A stretch of 51,773 nt of DNA from Pseudanabaena sp. SR411 (GTDB lineage Bacteria > Cyanobacteriota > Cyanobacteriia > Pseudanabaenales > Pseudanabaenaceae): assembly GCF_002251945.1 (NCBI RefSeq), contig NZ_NDHW01000077.1:8-51780 (forward strand), read 5' to 3'. Under the pieces are notes generated by a model that saw only the letters and a list, made by a program, of their open reading frames with translations, did no database searches and had not been told where the DNA came from. The position numbers were made by a program, and so were the translations under genes. Positions 34,983 through 44,261 of the stretch are shown here, piece after piece. Position 1 is the first letter of the stretch; each line of letters opens with the position of its first letter.

Positions 34983-36656
34983 GTGGTTTCTTCCCCTCCA
35001 ACATCGTCGAATGTAGTACTAAATCTTGAAAGTTCTCTTTCTTCTAGTGCGAATTCCCCTATCCCAGATTCTGATCGTACCACAGACAATATAAATAGTC
35101 GTTCAATGATTGCGATTCTTGATTTCGGCTCTCAGTACTCGGAGCTAATTGCTCGACGTATCCGCGAGACACAGGTTTATTCTGAAGTTTTAACTTATCA
35201 CATATCAGCCGAAGATTTACTGAAGTTTAACCCCAAAGGCATCATCTTATCAGGTGGTCCTAATTCTGTTTATGATGCAGGCGCTCCTCAATGCGATCCT
35301 GAGATTTTTAATTTAGGCATACCTATTTTAGGTGTTTGCTATGGAATGCAATTGATGGCGAAGCAACTCGGCGGTAAGGTCGAGCAAGCTGATCGCGGGG
35401 AATATGGTAAAGCTGAGTTACAAATTGATGATCCTACTGATCTACTCACTAACGTAGATACAGGTATCACCATGTGGATGAGTCATGGCGACTCTGTAAT
35501 TGAATTGCCCAAGGGATTTGAAGTATTAGCACATACTGCTAATACTCCCTGTGCGGCGATCGCCGATCATGACAAAAAGCTATATGGGGTACAGTTCCAT
35601 CCTGAGGTTGTCCATTCCGCAGGTGGTATGGCAATGATTCGTAACTTTGTCTATCACATTTGTGGATGTGAGCCAAGCTGGACGACTGATGCCTTTATCG
35701 AAAATTCAATCCGTGAAATTCGCGCTCAAGTTGGTGATAAGCGGGTATTACTAGCCCTTTCAGGTGGTGTAGATTCTTCAACTCTTGCCTTTTTATTACA
35801 TAAGGCGATCGGCGATAAACTCACCTGCATGTTTATCGATCAAGGCTTCATGCGAAAGCTTGAACCAGAACGCCTCGTCAAACTCTTTGAAGAACAGTTC
35901 CATATTCATGTTGAGTATGTCAACGCTCGCGAAAGATTCCTTGAGAAAGTAAAAGGAGTTACTGATCCTGAGCAAAAGCGGAAGATTATTGGCGGCGAAT
36001 TTATCAATGTTTTTGAGGAAGAATCCCAGAGATTAGGCCCCTTTGATTTCCTTGCTCAAGGCACTCTTTATCCAGATGTAATTGAATCTGCTGATACAAA
36101 CGCTGATCCAGTCACTGGTAAGCGTGTTGCTGTCAAAATCAAGAGCCATCACAATGTGGGCGGCTTACCTGATAATCTGCGATTTACTCTCGTAGAACCA
36201 CTTCGCAAACTCTTTAAGGATGAAGTACGAAAAGTTGGTACAGCGCTTGGACTTCCTGAAGAAATCGTCAAGCGTCAGCCTTTCCCAGGCCCTGGTTTAG
36301 CGATTCGGATTATTGGTGATATTACGAGCGATCGCTTAAATACTTTACGTGATGCCGACTTGATTGTGCGTCAAGAAATCAATCGCGCAGGTCAATACAA
36401 TAATCTCTGGCAAGCGTTTGCGGTGCTGTTGCCCACAGTTCGTAGTGTTGGTGTGATGGGAGATAAGCGGACTTATTCTCATCCTATCGTTTTGCGCCTT
36501 GTTACCAGTGAGGATGGCATGACTGCGGATTGGGCAAGAGTTCCCTACGATTTATTGGAAACTATTTCCAATCGGATTGTCAATGAAGTAGAAGGTGTCA
36601 ATCGAGTGGTGTTAGATATTACATCCAAGCCCCCTGGCACGATTGAATGGGAATAA
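34983..36656 (+). CDS. guaA: GMP synthase (glutamine-hydrolysing)
   Basis: Converts XMP to GMP using glutamine and ATP. The N-terminal glutaminase domain has Cys119 in [10 protein letters not shown] and His/Glu in [10 protein letters not shown]. The ATP-pyrophosphatase motif is [18 protein letters not shown], and the C-terminal dimerisation domain ends [14 protein letters not shown] at 34983 is preceded by GAGG at a good distance and gives 557 residues, including about 40 Ser/Pro-rich residues before [20 protein letters not shown] modest N-terminal extension is usual in cyanobacteria; the alternative ATG is at 35106. Confidence 0.93.
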   Translation: MVSSPPTSSNVVLNLESSLSSSANSPIPDSDRTTDNINSRSMIAILDFGSQYSELIARRIRETQVYSEVLTYHISAEDLLKFNPKGIILSGGPNSVYDAGAPQCDPEIFNLGIPILGVCYGMQLMAKQLGGKVEQADRGEYGKAELQIDDPTDLLTNVDTGITMWMSHGDSVIELPKGFEVLAHTANTPCAAIADHDKKLYGVQFHPEVVHSAGGMAMIRNFVYHICGCEPSWTTDAFIENSIREIRAQVGDKRVLLALSGGVDSSTLAFLLHKAIGDKLTCMFIDQGFMRKLEPERLVKLFEEQFHIHVEYVNARERFLEKVKGVTDPEQKRKIIGGEFINVFEEESQRLGPFDFLAQGTLYPDVIESADTNADPVTGKRVAVKIKSHHNVGGLPDNLRFTLVEPLRKLFKDEVRKVGTALGLPEEIVKRQPFPGPGLAIRIIGDITSDRLNTLRDADLIVRQEINRAGQYNNLWQAFAVLLPTVRSVGVMGDKRTYSHPIVLRLVTSEDGMTADWARVPYDLLETISNRIVNEVEGVNRVVLDITSKPPGTIEWE

Positions 36657-36688
36657 ATATGAAAGGGTAAAATTATTCTTTCGTCGCT

Positions 36689-36740
36689 AAAAGAGAAGGA
36701 TGTATAACCGCCAGTTGGCGGTTATACATCCTTCTCTTTT
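36689..36740. terminator. Hairpin after guaA
   Basis: A perfect 24-bp stem (36689–36712 with 36717–36740) with a 4-nt loop and T4 at the end of the right arm. It lies 32 bp after the guaA stop. Confidence 0.7.
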
Positions 36741-36753
36741 ATTGTTAGGATCA

Positions 36754-36985
36754 TTATTATCCCACATTCCGCTCGTAATGGAAGCCTAAAAATATTTACA
36801 ACGAGACAATGAGGGTTTCAGCGATTTCCTGAGAAATTAATGATAGTAATTCCTATTAGTGAATCATTATTTAAATTGTTAAAATAGTGATTCTTTTGGG
36901 ATTAAAGCCCAAAATACTTGCTGTATAAGGATTTGCTTTCTAAATATTTTTTTCAGTAAAATAAGAGCGGAATGTGGGTTATTAT
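36754..36985. mobile_element. MITE-like element with 14-bp TIRs and 7-bp target duplication
   Basis: CCCACATTCCGCTC at 36761–36774 is repeated as its exact reverse complement at 36965–36978. The 218-bp interior-plus-TIR unit is flanked on both sides by TTATTAT (36754–36760 and 36979–36985), as expected from transposition. The interior is A/T-rich and non-coding, so it would depend on a transposase in trans. The right end lies 30 bp before the DUF3095 start and thus forms part of that gene's leader. The A/T-rich duplication could partly be chance, but perfect TIRs and flanks together are convincing. Confidence 0.75.
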
Positions 36986-37015
36986 GATTTTACGATCGCA
37001 TTTAATGCTACAGAT

Positions 37016-38215
37016 ATGAGTATTCAAGACTTTCAACCACGAAATACGAGTTCTGAAAACTTTTATGCCGATCTACCTGTTCTTCAAAATTTTGCCGATA
37101 TTACTCATAGCGAGAATTTTTATACAGTACCCGATGACTGGGCTGCAATTATTACTGATATTGCCGATTCTACTAAAGCGATCGAGGATGGCAGATACAA
37201 AGATATCAATCTCTTAGGCGCTTGTTCCATTATTGTGATTTTAAATATAGTTGGAGAATTAGAGATTCCCTTCGTATTCGGTGGTGATGGCGCATCTATC
37301 CTCATTCCCCCAAGGTTTATCCCTGAATCAGAGCAAGCATTATTGGCTGTACAAAAATTAGCTGCTGAAGAATTTAATCTTAAATTACGCATCGGGATTG
37401 TCCCACTTGCGACTATTACATCAAGCTATGACATTAAAGTTGCCAAGCTCCGCATCTCTGACAACTATGTGCAAGCGATCCTCAGAGGTGGAGGCATCAG
37501 CTATGCGACACGTTTAGTTAAGGATCAAGCAACAACAGATTTGTATAGTCCTAGACACAAAAACTCCTATCCGATCGCTGATTTCTCTGGATTAGAATGT
37601 CGTTGGCAAGATATCCCCACCCGCCATGAGGAAATTCTTAGTTTAATCATCTTTGTAACAGCCCCAAGTCAAAGCCAAATCGATCTTCTCTATCGGGAAG
37701 TAATTAACCAAATTGAGCGCATCTATGGGCAGGGGATAGACTGTAACCCTGTTGTATCCGAGAACTTGCAACTTGCTTTTAAGAACAAGAACCTATCATC
37801 AGAGACAAAAGTTTTTACCGCTTCTCAGGGGTGGCTAAAACAGAAGTTGTATTTGTGGAAATTGCGCCTGATTAATTTACTGGGGTTGATTTTTATGACA
37901 TTTAATATTCAAATTGGAGGGTTTAATTGGGGAGAGTATAAGCAAATTGTTTCCGAAGCCACTGACTTCAAAAAATTTGATGATGTACTACGAATGGTGA
38001 TTTCTGGTAGAACCAGACAACGCCAAAAACTAACTGAGCATCTAGAAAAAAAATTCAAAGAAGGTCGCTTAGTTTATGGCTTTCATGTGTCCGATCGCGC
38101 CCTGATGACTTGCTTAGTGTTTGAGCGCGATGGTCGTCAAGTGCATTTTGTGGATGGAGCTGATGGTGGCTATGCTTTAGCGGCCAAAAACATGAAGGAG
38201 CTGATGAAAAGTTAG
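37016..38215 (+). CDS. DUF3095 protein with class III cyclase-like motifs
   Basis: A 399-residue protein of DUF3095. Residues about 40–100 read DDWAAIITDIADSTKAIEDG … FVFGGDGASILIP. This is the layout of class III nucleotidyl cyclases: a first metal Asp in a TDIxxST motif (Asp48) and a second acidic site in GGDG (Asp91). The C-terminal third has a hydrophobic helix (KLRLINLLGLIFMTFNI) and a segment FDDVLRMVISGRTRQRQKL. Whether it makes a cyclic nucleotide is unknown; substrate-defining residues cannot be assigned by eye. ATG at 37016 is chosen; an in-frame GTG at 36974 lies inside the MITE-like right end. Confidence 0.78.
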   Translation: MSIQDFQPRNTSSENFYADLPVLQNFADITHSENFYTVPDDWAAIITDIADSTKAIEDGRYKDINLLGACSIIVILNIVGELEIPFVFGGDGASILIPPRFIPESEQALLAVQKLAAEEFNLKLRIGIVPLATITSSYDIKVAKLRISDNYVQAILRGGGISYATRLVKDQATTDLYSPRHKNSYPIADFSGLECRWQDIPTRHEEILSLIIFVTAPSQSQIDLLYREVINQIERIYGQGIDCNPVVSENLQLAFKNKNLSSETKVFTASQGWLKQKLYLWKLRLINLLGLIFMTFNIQIGGFNWGEYKQIVSEATDFKKFDDVLRMVISGRTRQRQKLTEHLEKKFKEGRLVYGFHVSDRALMTCLVFERDGRQVHFVDGADGGYALAAKNMKELMKS

Positions 38216-38329
38216 TAAAATCTTTACCTTAGTGGGGATTCCTACTTGCTGTATGTCTTAAGGCATCTTTAAAGCGATCGCATTGCAGGGTAGGCTAGTA
38301 ATAGTGACTATAGCAAAAGGAAACCTCCC

Positions 38330-39475
38330 GTGCTTTTATCTAAAGGCTTTGAAGTAGAAATCTACACCTCTACACCGACGGGGGATGTGGTGGGCTTTAG
38401 CGATCGCATTGTGGCTAATCTAAATGGGTTTGTGCGTGAGCCAGACAGTCGCAATGTTGAATACATCACACCACCATTTCACAAATATGAGCCATTGTTA
38501 ATGGCATTGGTAGAGCCGCGCCAGAAGCTACGCAGCTATTTGCGATCGCTTGGTGATTACACTTTGATGCCAGGAAGTACGCTTGCTTTGGGTGGAGTCG
38601 ATCATTTTTATCGCTCTGATCCTCAAAATCCTTATCACACTTATATTGAGCAGACCTACGGTACTGATGTCGTAACTGCAAGCATTCATATTAATGTTGG
38701 TATACCTAATCTAGAGTTATTAATCGCTGCCTGTCGTCTGATTCGTCTGGAAGCACCGCTTTATCTTGCCCTGAGCGCTGCATCACCATTTCTTGATGGT
38801 AAAGCAACAGGTTTCCATTCTTCCCGTTGGCAAATGTTTCCCAAAACTCCGAAGCTAGTTCCTTTATTTAGCAGTCATCATCATTTCGTAGAATGGACAG
38901 AACAACAATTGCAGTTAGGCACGATGCAAAATGTGCGTCATCTTTGGTCATCGGTGCGTCCCAATGGCGATAATCGTCCTTATAACCTTAACCGTTTAGA
39001 ACTGCGAATCTCTGATCTAGTCATCGATCCCGTCGCATTACTCGCAATCACTGCTCTTTTAGAAATGCGACTGAATCAATTTCTCGAAGCTGGAATCGGT
39101 TCATCGCTCGATCCCCTTGCGCCCTATGCAACTAAGTTTACGCCTGAAGAACTTGCGGCGATCGCCGATCAAAATGAAGTTGCTGCTGCTATTAATAGTC
39201 TTGATGCAGTTTTAACCCATTGGCAAACAGGCGAACAAATTACCGCAAGGGAATGGATTTCAGATCAATACGAAGAATTGCGATCGCGTGCTAAGGATAA
39301 CGGTGTATGGTGCTTCTTGTCACCATTGAAAAAAATTCTCGAACAGGGCAATGAAGCCCAACGTTGGCTAGCAGCTTATCACAATGGTATTTCACCTCGC
39401 CAAATCATGACCGATGCGATCGCCTCTGCGGAACAAATGGATAAGGAATTAGCGGAGGCTTTGTTGCTATCTTAA
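38330..39475 (+). CDS. gshA: Glutamate–cysteine ligase, cyanobacterial type
   Basis: First step of glutathione synthesis (gamma-glutamylcysteine from Glu, Cys and ATP). The 381-residue sequence follows the cyanobacterial family throughout: GFVREPDSRNVEYITPP, GDYTLMPGSTLALGG, YRSDPQNPYHTYIEQTYGT, ASIHINVGI and MQNVRHLWSSVRPNGDNRPYN. GTG at 38330 is the start, with AAAAGGAAAC just upstream and the family-typical LLSKGFEVE following. Confidence 0.93.
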   Translation: MLLSKGFEVEIYTSTPTGDVVGFSDRIVANLNGFVREPDSRNVEYITPPFHKYEPLLMALVEPRQKLRSYLRSLGDYTLMPGSTLALGGVDHFYRSDPQNPYHTYIEQTYGTDVVTASIHINVGIPNLELLIAACRLIRLEAPLYLALSAASPFLDGKATGFHSSRWQMFPKTPKLVPLFSSHHHFVEWTEQQLQLGTMQNVRHLWSSVRPNGDNRPYNLNRLELRISDLVIDPVALLAITALLEMRLNQFLEAGIGSSLDPLAPYATKFTPEELAAIADQNEVAAAINSLDAVLTHWQTGEQITAREWISDQYEELRSRAKDNGVWCFLSPLKKILEQGNEAQRWLAAYHNGISPRQIMTDAIASAEQMDKELAEALLLS

Positions 39476-39508
39476 GGAATGAGAGCGCTTTGCGCTCTCA
39501 TTCCTTAA
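39472..39508. terminator. Bidirectional terminator between gshA and the Uma2 gene
   Basis: A perfect 17-bp stem (39472–39488 with 39492–39508), TTT loop. It overlaps the stop codons of both convergent genes. Confidence 0.8.
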
Positions 39509-40074
39509 GGTTCTAATTCAAAATTAATACGATTATATAGAACTGAAGTAGCGATCGCTACTTCAAAGGATTTTAGGGAAATAGTCGCATCGTTTTCATA
39601 GGCAGTGAATATCCAGCGATCGCCTTCTTTATAGAAATGTTCGACATACTTGCGATCTTGAGAAATTAGCAAATATTCTTTGAATGAGGGAATAGTTCGA
39701 TAGGAGGCAAATTTGCCAGTCCGATCATAGCTTGCTGTTGATGGCGATAGAATTTCAGCAATCAAAATGGGATTGACTAAAGTATCTTTTCGTCCTTCTT
39801 GATATTCCAATGGCTCAGCCATGACCATCACATCAGGGTAAGTGGCAATACGGCGGTCAGGAAGCCAGAGGCGTTGATCGGTGACAAAAACTCGATAGGG
39901 ACTTGGTAAAGCTATATGTAGCAGAGATAGTAAGTTAACAACAAGAGTATTGTGTGTGGGTGTACCGCCAGTCATCGGTTTGATTTCTCCATCAATGTAT
40001 TCATTTCTTGTCTCTGAAAGAATTTCACGATCAAAGTACTCAGTAAGGGAATATTTTTTGGTGAGAGTTAGCAT
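39505..40074 (-). CDS. Uma2 family (DUF820) PD-(D/E)XK-like protein
   Basis: A 189-residue member of the same family as 10583–11224. The typical N-terminus YFDREILSETRNEYIDGEI is followed by HNTLVVNLLSLLHIAL. The putative active-site elements are ATYPDVMVMAEP (Asp), NPILIAEILSPSTASYDRTGKFASYRTI (Glu and Lys) and FKEYLLISQD. It has no coiled-coil tail, unlike the other copy. Function unknown; the fold suggests nuclease activity. Confidence 0.85.
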   Translation of the reverse strand: MLTLTKKYSLTEYFDREILSETRNEYIDGEIKPMTGGTPTHNTLVVNLLSLLHIALPSPYRVFVTDQRLWLPDRRIATYPDVMVMAEPLEYQEGRKDTLVNPILIAEILSPSTASYDRTGKFASYRTIPSFKEYLLISQDRKYVEHFYKEGDRWIFTAYENDATISLKSFEVAIATSVLYNRINFELEP

Positions 40075-40137
40075 AATTACCTTCTTAAGTTAAGAGTATT
40101 TTGCAGAGATGCTTTGCGACCCTACAAAAGTAGGTTG

Positions 40138-41943
40138 TTAGGGAGATAAAACTAAAGCTTTGGGAATGGCGCTAATTAGTTTTTGAGTATAGGGTTCTTG
40201 AGGATTGGTGTAGATGGATTCAGCAGTGTTTAGTTCGACAATTTCGCCCTTGTTCATGACCATGATGCGATCGCTCATAAATTTGACCACACCGAGATCA
40301 TGGGAAATAAAGATATAGGTTAAGCCAAATTCTGCTTGGAGTTCCTTTAATAGATTGAGAACTTGAGCCTGTACCGATACATCAAGGGCGGAAACAGGTT
40401 CATCAGCAATAATTAATTTAGGATTGAGTGCCAAGGCTCTGGCTATACAAATGCGTTGACGTTGACCTCCTGAGAACTCATGAGGATATCGACGCATCGC
40501 GCTTTTAGTTAAACCAACACGCTCTAGTAAATAGGCTACTCTTTCTTGTCTTGCTGTAACACTGCGATAGCGGTGAAACCGTTCTTGATGACTATGGACG
40601 ATTAATGGCTCAGCGATCACATCACCAACACTCATGCGCGGATTGAGTGAACCGTAAGGATCTTGAAATACTACTTGCAGATCACAGCGTAACTTTTGTA
40701 ATGCTTCGCCTTTGAGTTGAGAAATTTCGCGTCCTTCAAATTTAACAGAACCCATCACGCCATTAGTTAAACCCAGAATTGCCCTTCCTGTAGTGGTTTT
40801 GCCACAGCCAGATTCACCAACTAGTCCAAGGGTTTCGCCACGATAGACATCAAAGCTAATGTTATTGACAGCAACGAGATAGCGTTTTTTAAGTCCTAAA
40901 ATGCTACGAATTGGGAACTCAATCCTGAGATTCTGCACAGACAAAATTGGTTCTTGTTTCTGTAATTCTAGTAAACGTGTACTAATTTCTTCAGGTGGAA
41001 CAACTTCTAAATAACGAGGATCACTTGGTTCTTTCTCCACCATTTGCCCATTTTGAATTTCCATAAAGTCACTTACCGTTGGCAATAGGCGCAACTGGCG
41101 ATCGGGCTGAGGTCGGCAGGCAATTAAACCTTTGGTATAGGGATGTTGCGGTGTTTGGAAGATGGCTTGTGTATCTCCACTTTCGACGACTTCGCCTTGA
41201 TTCATGACGATCGCTCGATCTGCAATTTCCGCCAAAATCCCCAAATCATGGGTAATAAAAATCATCGACATCTGACGCGATCGCTGAATCTCTTTGAGCA
41301 ATTCCAGAATTGTCGCTTGTACGGTCACATCTAGCGCCGTTGTCGGCTCATCAGCAATTATCAACTGCGGATTGCAAGAAATCGCCATCGCAATCATCAC
41401 TCGTTGTAATTGACCACCCGAAAGTTCGTGGGGATAGCGTTCAATTAATTGCTCAGGATTTGGTAATTGCACTTCCTGAAATAGCTGAATCGTGCGTACT
41501 TCTGCCTCCTGCTCCGATACCTTTTGATGTAACCGAATTGCTTCGATAACTTGATAACCACAGGTAAACAAGGGATTGAGCGATGTCATCGGCTCCTGAA
41601 ATACCATCGATATGCGATCGCCTCGGTATTTGAGCATTTTCTGCGGCGATACGCGCACCAAATCAAGGGGCGACTCACCACTGGGACGAAATATAACTTC
41701 GCCATTGGTAATTTTGCCAGATTCTCCCAACAAGCCCATGATTGCTAAAGCTGTTGCCGATTTGCCAGAGCCAGATTCGCCGACTATGCCAAGGGTTTGT
41801 CCTTGGGCAAGATCAAAGGAAATATTTTTGACAGCATGGACGATGCCTTCATCGCCCCTAAAGCTAACCTGTAAATTACGCACAGAAAGTAAGAAATCTT
41901 CAGTCTGGGCTGGAGTTTGGGCTAAATCGAGGGCTTGTGACAT
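40138..41943 (-). CDS. Oligopeptide-type ABC transporter ATP-binding protein with two fused nucleotide-binding domains
   Basis: A 601-residue protein equivalent to DppD fused to DppF (GsiA/YejF-like). Domain 1: Walker A GESGSGKSATALAIMGL, signature LSGGQLQRVMIAMAIS, Walker B PQLIIADEPTTALD. Domain 2: Walker A GESGCGKTTTGRAILGL, signature FSGGQRQRICIARALA, Walker B PKLIIADEPVSALD. Both sites look active, and the oligopeptide C-terminal extension (NTAESIYTNPQEPYTQKLISAIP) is present. Imports peptides, nickel or similar; the permeases and binding protein are not adjacent. Divergent from the gamma-CA-like gene across a long palindrome. Confidence 0.9.
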   Translation of the reverse strand: MSQALDLAQTPAQTEDFLLSVRNLQVSFRGDEGIVHAVKNISFDLAQGQTLGIVGESGSGKSATALAIMGLLGESGKITNGEVIFRPSGESPLDLVRVSPQKMLKYRGDRISMVFQEPMTSLNPLFTCGYQVIEAIRLHQKVSEQEAEVRTIQLFQEVQLPNPEQLIERYPHELSGGQLQRVMIAMAISCNPQLIIADEPTTALDVTVQATILELLKEIQRSRQMSMIFITHDLGILAEIADRAIVMNQGEVVESGDTQAIFQTPQHPYTKGLIACRPQPDRQLRLLPTVSDFMEIQNGQMVEKEPSDPRYLEVVPPEEISTRLLELQKQEPILSVQNLRIEFPIRSILGLKKRYLVAVNNISFDVYRGETLGLVGESGCGKTTTGRAILGLTNGVMGSVKFEGREISQLKGEALQKLRCDLQVVFQDPYGSLNPRMSVGDVIAEPLIVHSHQERFHRYRSVTARQERVAYLLERVGLTKSAMRRYPHEFSGGQRQRICIARALALNPKLIIADEPVSALDVSVQAQVLNLLKELQAEFGLTYIFISHDLGVVKFMSDRIMVMNKGEIVELNTAESIYTNPQEPYTQKLISAIPKALVLSP

Positions 41944-41956
41944 AGGTTATTGGCTG

Positions 41957-42018
41957 GCATATTGTTTATTATTATAGGAGCCTGCCTAAGCACGCTTTTA
42001 TAATAATAAACAATATGC
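41957..42018. repeat. Long palindrome in the divergent ABC/gamma-CA promoter, covering the start codon
   Basis: Perfect 20-bp arms (41957–41976 with 41999–42018) with a 22-nt centre that itself forms AGCCTGC–CTAA–GCACGCT with one mismatch. The right arm includes the ATG of the gamma-CA-like gene. On the mRNA it could hide the start codon, or on DNA act as a repressor site. Confidence 0.6.
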
Positions 42019-42515
42019 ATCTTCCCTATTCGCAACTTCCTACACCCGATCGCGATCGCGCGGCTTTTATTGCTAGTGATGCAGTGGTAATTGGTGATGT
42101 ACATCTCAGCGATCGCGTGAATATTTGGTACAAGGTAGTAATTAGGGCGGATGTCAATCGCATGGAGATTGGTTATTGCACGAATATTCAAGATGGGGCG
42201 ATTTTGCATGGTGATCCTGACCAGCCTTTAGTGATTGGCGAATATGTGACAATCGGTCATCGGGCGGTGGTTCACTGTAAGGAAATTGGGCGCGGTTGCT
42301 TGATCGGGATGGGGGCAATCCTATTGGAAGGGGTAAAAATTGGAGCAGGAAGTATTGTGGGTGCGGGGGCGGTGGTGACGAAGGATGTGCCTGCGGGTGT
42401 GGTGGTGGCAGGTGTGCCTGCGAAGGTGATGCGCGAGCTTTCGGAAGAGGAGCAACTACAGGCGATCACCCATGCGGAAAATTATTATCAGCTTTCGTTG
42501 TTGCATGTGCAGTAA
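42015..42515 (+). CDS. Gamma-carbonic-anhydrase-like hexapeptide protein
   Basis: A 166-residue left-handed beta-helix protein. Zn-ligand histidines of the gamma-CA family are visible: one in ILHGDPDQP and two in [16 protein letters not shown]. Hexapeptide turns continue through [27 protein letters not shown]. It is a free-standing homologue and not CcmM, because it lacks RbcS-like repeats. Whether it hydrates CO2 is uncertain; many such homologues are inactive or unassigned. Confidence 0.82.
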   Translation: MHLPYSQLPTPDRDRAAFIASDAVVIGDVHLSDRVNIWYKVVIRADVNRMEIGYCTNIQDGAILHGDPDQPLVIGEYVTIGHRAVVHCKEIGRGCLIGMGAILLEGVKIGAGSIVGAGAVVTKDVPAGVVVAGVPAKVMRELSEEEQLQAITHAENYYQLSLLHVQ

Positions 42516-42555
42516 GTAGATGGGCTTATTATCGAGCGTGATCATGCTGAAATGT

Positions 42556-43701
42556 TTATTTTTGTAGCGATCGCACTGAAGCAATTACATGATCAGCGAC
42601 AGTTTCAATCTCATCGAAAGTATTAAATCTACCAATGCCAAACCGAATGGAAGCATAGGCTAATTCTTTAGAATGGCCTAAAGCTAGTAAGACATGGGAA
42701 GGAGCAGTTTTCGCAGAACTACAAGCAGAACCTGAAGAGACAGCAACAATCGGTTGCAAGGCAAGCATTAAGGCGGCTCCATTAATTCCTGCAAAACTGA
42801 CATTGAGATTACCCGCAAGTCGTTGGACAGGATGTCCATTGAGAATTATGCCTTCTATTTCACTCAATCGCTGCCATAGATGTTCGCGTAGATTTAAAAC
42901 TTGTCGCTGCTCTGAACCTTGAGAAGCGATCGCAATTTCCAGAGCCTTCGCAAAACCGACAATTTGCGGCGTGTAGAGAGTACCAGAGCGCATTCCCCGT
43001 TCATGTCCCCCACCATGTAACTGCGGCGCAAGACTCACTCGCGGACGACGACGCACATATAAAGCACCAATTCCCTTTGCCCCATAGATCTTGTGGGCAG
43101 TCAGCGACATCAAATCAATTTGCATCGCATTCACATCAAGGGGAATTTTGCCGATCGCTTGAGCCGCATCACTATGAAATAAAACCTGGCGATCGCGACA
43201 GATTTTGCCAATTTCTGCGATCGGTTGAAGTACCCCAATCTCATTATTCGCCGCCATCACCGAGACTAAAATTGTATCGGGACGAATCGCGGCTTCAAGT
43301 TCTGTTAAATCAATTAAGCCATCAGACTTGACAGATAAATAGGTAATCTCAAAACCAAGTGATTGCAAATAAGCACAGGGATCAAGCACAGCACTATGTT
43401 CAGTTAGTACGGTGATGATATGCTGTCCTTTTGAGTGATAAGCCTCAGCCACACCCTTGAGCGCCAGATTATTCGCTTCAGTTGCACCACTGGTAAAGAT
43501 TATTTCTTCGGGTGTGGCACTGATCGCTAAGGCGATCGCCTCACGCGCTAATTTGACCGACGACTCTGCTTCCCAGCCATACAGATGCCCAATGCTCGCA
43601 GGATTACCAAAGGATTCCCGAAAATATGGCAACATCGCCTCCAGCACCCTCTCGTCAACGGGGGTGGTAGCATGACAATCGAGATAAATTGGTCTTTTCA
43701 T
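42556..43701 (-). CDS. Cysteine desulfurase (NifS/IscS type)
   Basis: A PLP enzyme of 381 residues that mobilises sulfur from cysteine for Fe–S clusters and thio-modification. It begins MKRPIYLDCHATTPVDERVLEAMLPY. PLP-binding features are FTSGATEANNLALKG, HSDAAQAIG and the Schiff-base Lys in SLTAHKIYGAKGIGALYVR. The catalytic Cys lies in a loop SSGSACSSAKTAPSH of the group I (IscS/NifS) kind. ATG at 43701 is preferred over GTG at 43710. No iscU or nif genes adjoin, so a housekeeping role is likely. Confidence 0.9.
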   Translation of the reverse strand: MKRPIYLDCHATTPVDERVLEAMLPYFRESFGNPASIGHLYGWEAESSVKLAREAIALAISATPEEIIFTSGATEANNLALKGVAEAYHSKGQHIITVLTEHSAVLDPCAYLQSLGFEITYLSVKSDGLIDLTELEAAIRPDTILVSVMAANNEIGVLQPIAEIGKICRDRQVLFHSDAAQAIGKIPLDVNAMQIDLMSLTAHKIYGAKGIGALYVRRRPRVSLAPQLHGGGHERGMRSGTLYTPQIVGFAKALEIAIASQGSEQRQVLNLREHLWQRLSEIEGIILNGHPVQRLAGNLNVSFAGINGAALMLALQPIVAVSSGSACSSAKTAPSHVLLALGHSKELAYASIRFGIGRFNTFDEIETVADHVIASVRSLQK

Positions 43702-43713
43702 AAAACTCACTAT

Positions 43714-43742
43714 TAAAAAGGGATGCTTTGCATCCCTTTTTA
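43714..43742. terminator. Terminator of psbQ
   Basis: A perfect 13-bp stem (43714–43726 with 43730–43742), TTT loop, A5/T5 at the base. Confidence 0.75.
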
Positions 43743-43743
43743 A

Positions 43744-44202
43744 TTAGCTTACTAAATCAACGATGCTTTCAAAATCTTGGAGAGCATTTTTAAAGGCAGT
43801 CTCAGCCGCGATCGCATCTCTATCTTTAGCCGCATTATCAAGGATTACAAAGTTTTTGAATAGGTTATTAGCCAAACTGTTAGCAGTTTCTTTCTCGGTT
43901 TTGCTCAACTGACTAGCAATCAATCTTAGCTCACGACGAATTTCGCCAAAGGGCCCATGAATGGATGTAATTATATCGTTCCATTTTTGAGCATACACAA
44001 ATTTTTCGAGTCGATCAAAGCGATCGCTAAGCACCTGTAGCTTCTCAGCAGAAGCAGCCAATGCAGCAGCTTTAGATCCAGTTTGAGCGATCGCAGGCTG
44101 AGTTAAAACGGGAGTCAAAAGCGTACCGACTAGCGCCAGCATCACACAAAAAGCGATCGCCACTTTTTGAAAACCTGTCCAATAATTTTTAAGATTCAAC
44201 AC
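43744..44202 (-). CDS. psbQ: Photosystem II extrinsic protein PsbQ
   Basis: A lumenal PSII subunit stabilising the oxygen-evolving complex. The 152-residue precursor has a signal peptide (residues about 10–39, ending QPAIAQT) and a four-helix bundle. The segment IITSIHGPFGEIRRELRLIASQL and the end KNALQDFESIVDLV match cyanobacterial PsbQ. Unusually there is no lipobox: the only Cys (19) sits in the hydrophobic core with Phe at −1, so it should be cleaved by signal peptidase I instead of being lipid-anchored. GTG at 44202 is preceded by AAGGAG about 10 nt upstream. Confidence 0.85.
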   Translation of the reverse strand: MLNLKNYWTGFQKVAIAFCVMLALVGTLLTPVLTQPAIAQTGSKAAALAASAEKLQVLSDRFDRLEKFVYAQKWNDIITSIHGPFGEIRRELRLIASQLSKTEKETANSLANNLFKNFVILDNAAKDRDAIAAETAFKNALQDFESIVDLVS

Positions 44203-44261
44203 AGAAAAAAGTACTCCTTAATATAAATTATAAATTTTCGGTAGTCCTGCCAAAGGATTCA

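Noticed and set aside
42272-42541. Cys/Gly-rich plus-strand frame and a Thr/Pro-rich minus-strand frame over the gamma-CA-like gene
   Set aside because: Both are alternate readings of the Gly/Val-rich hexapeptide repeat region.
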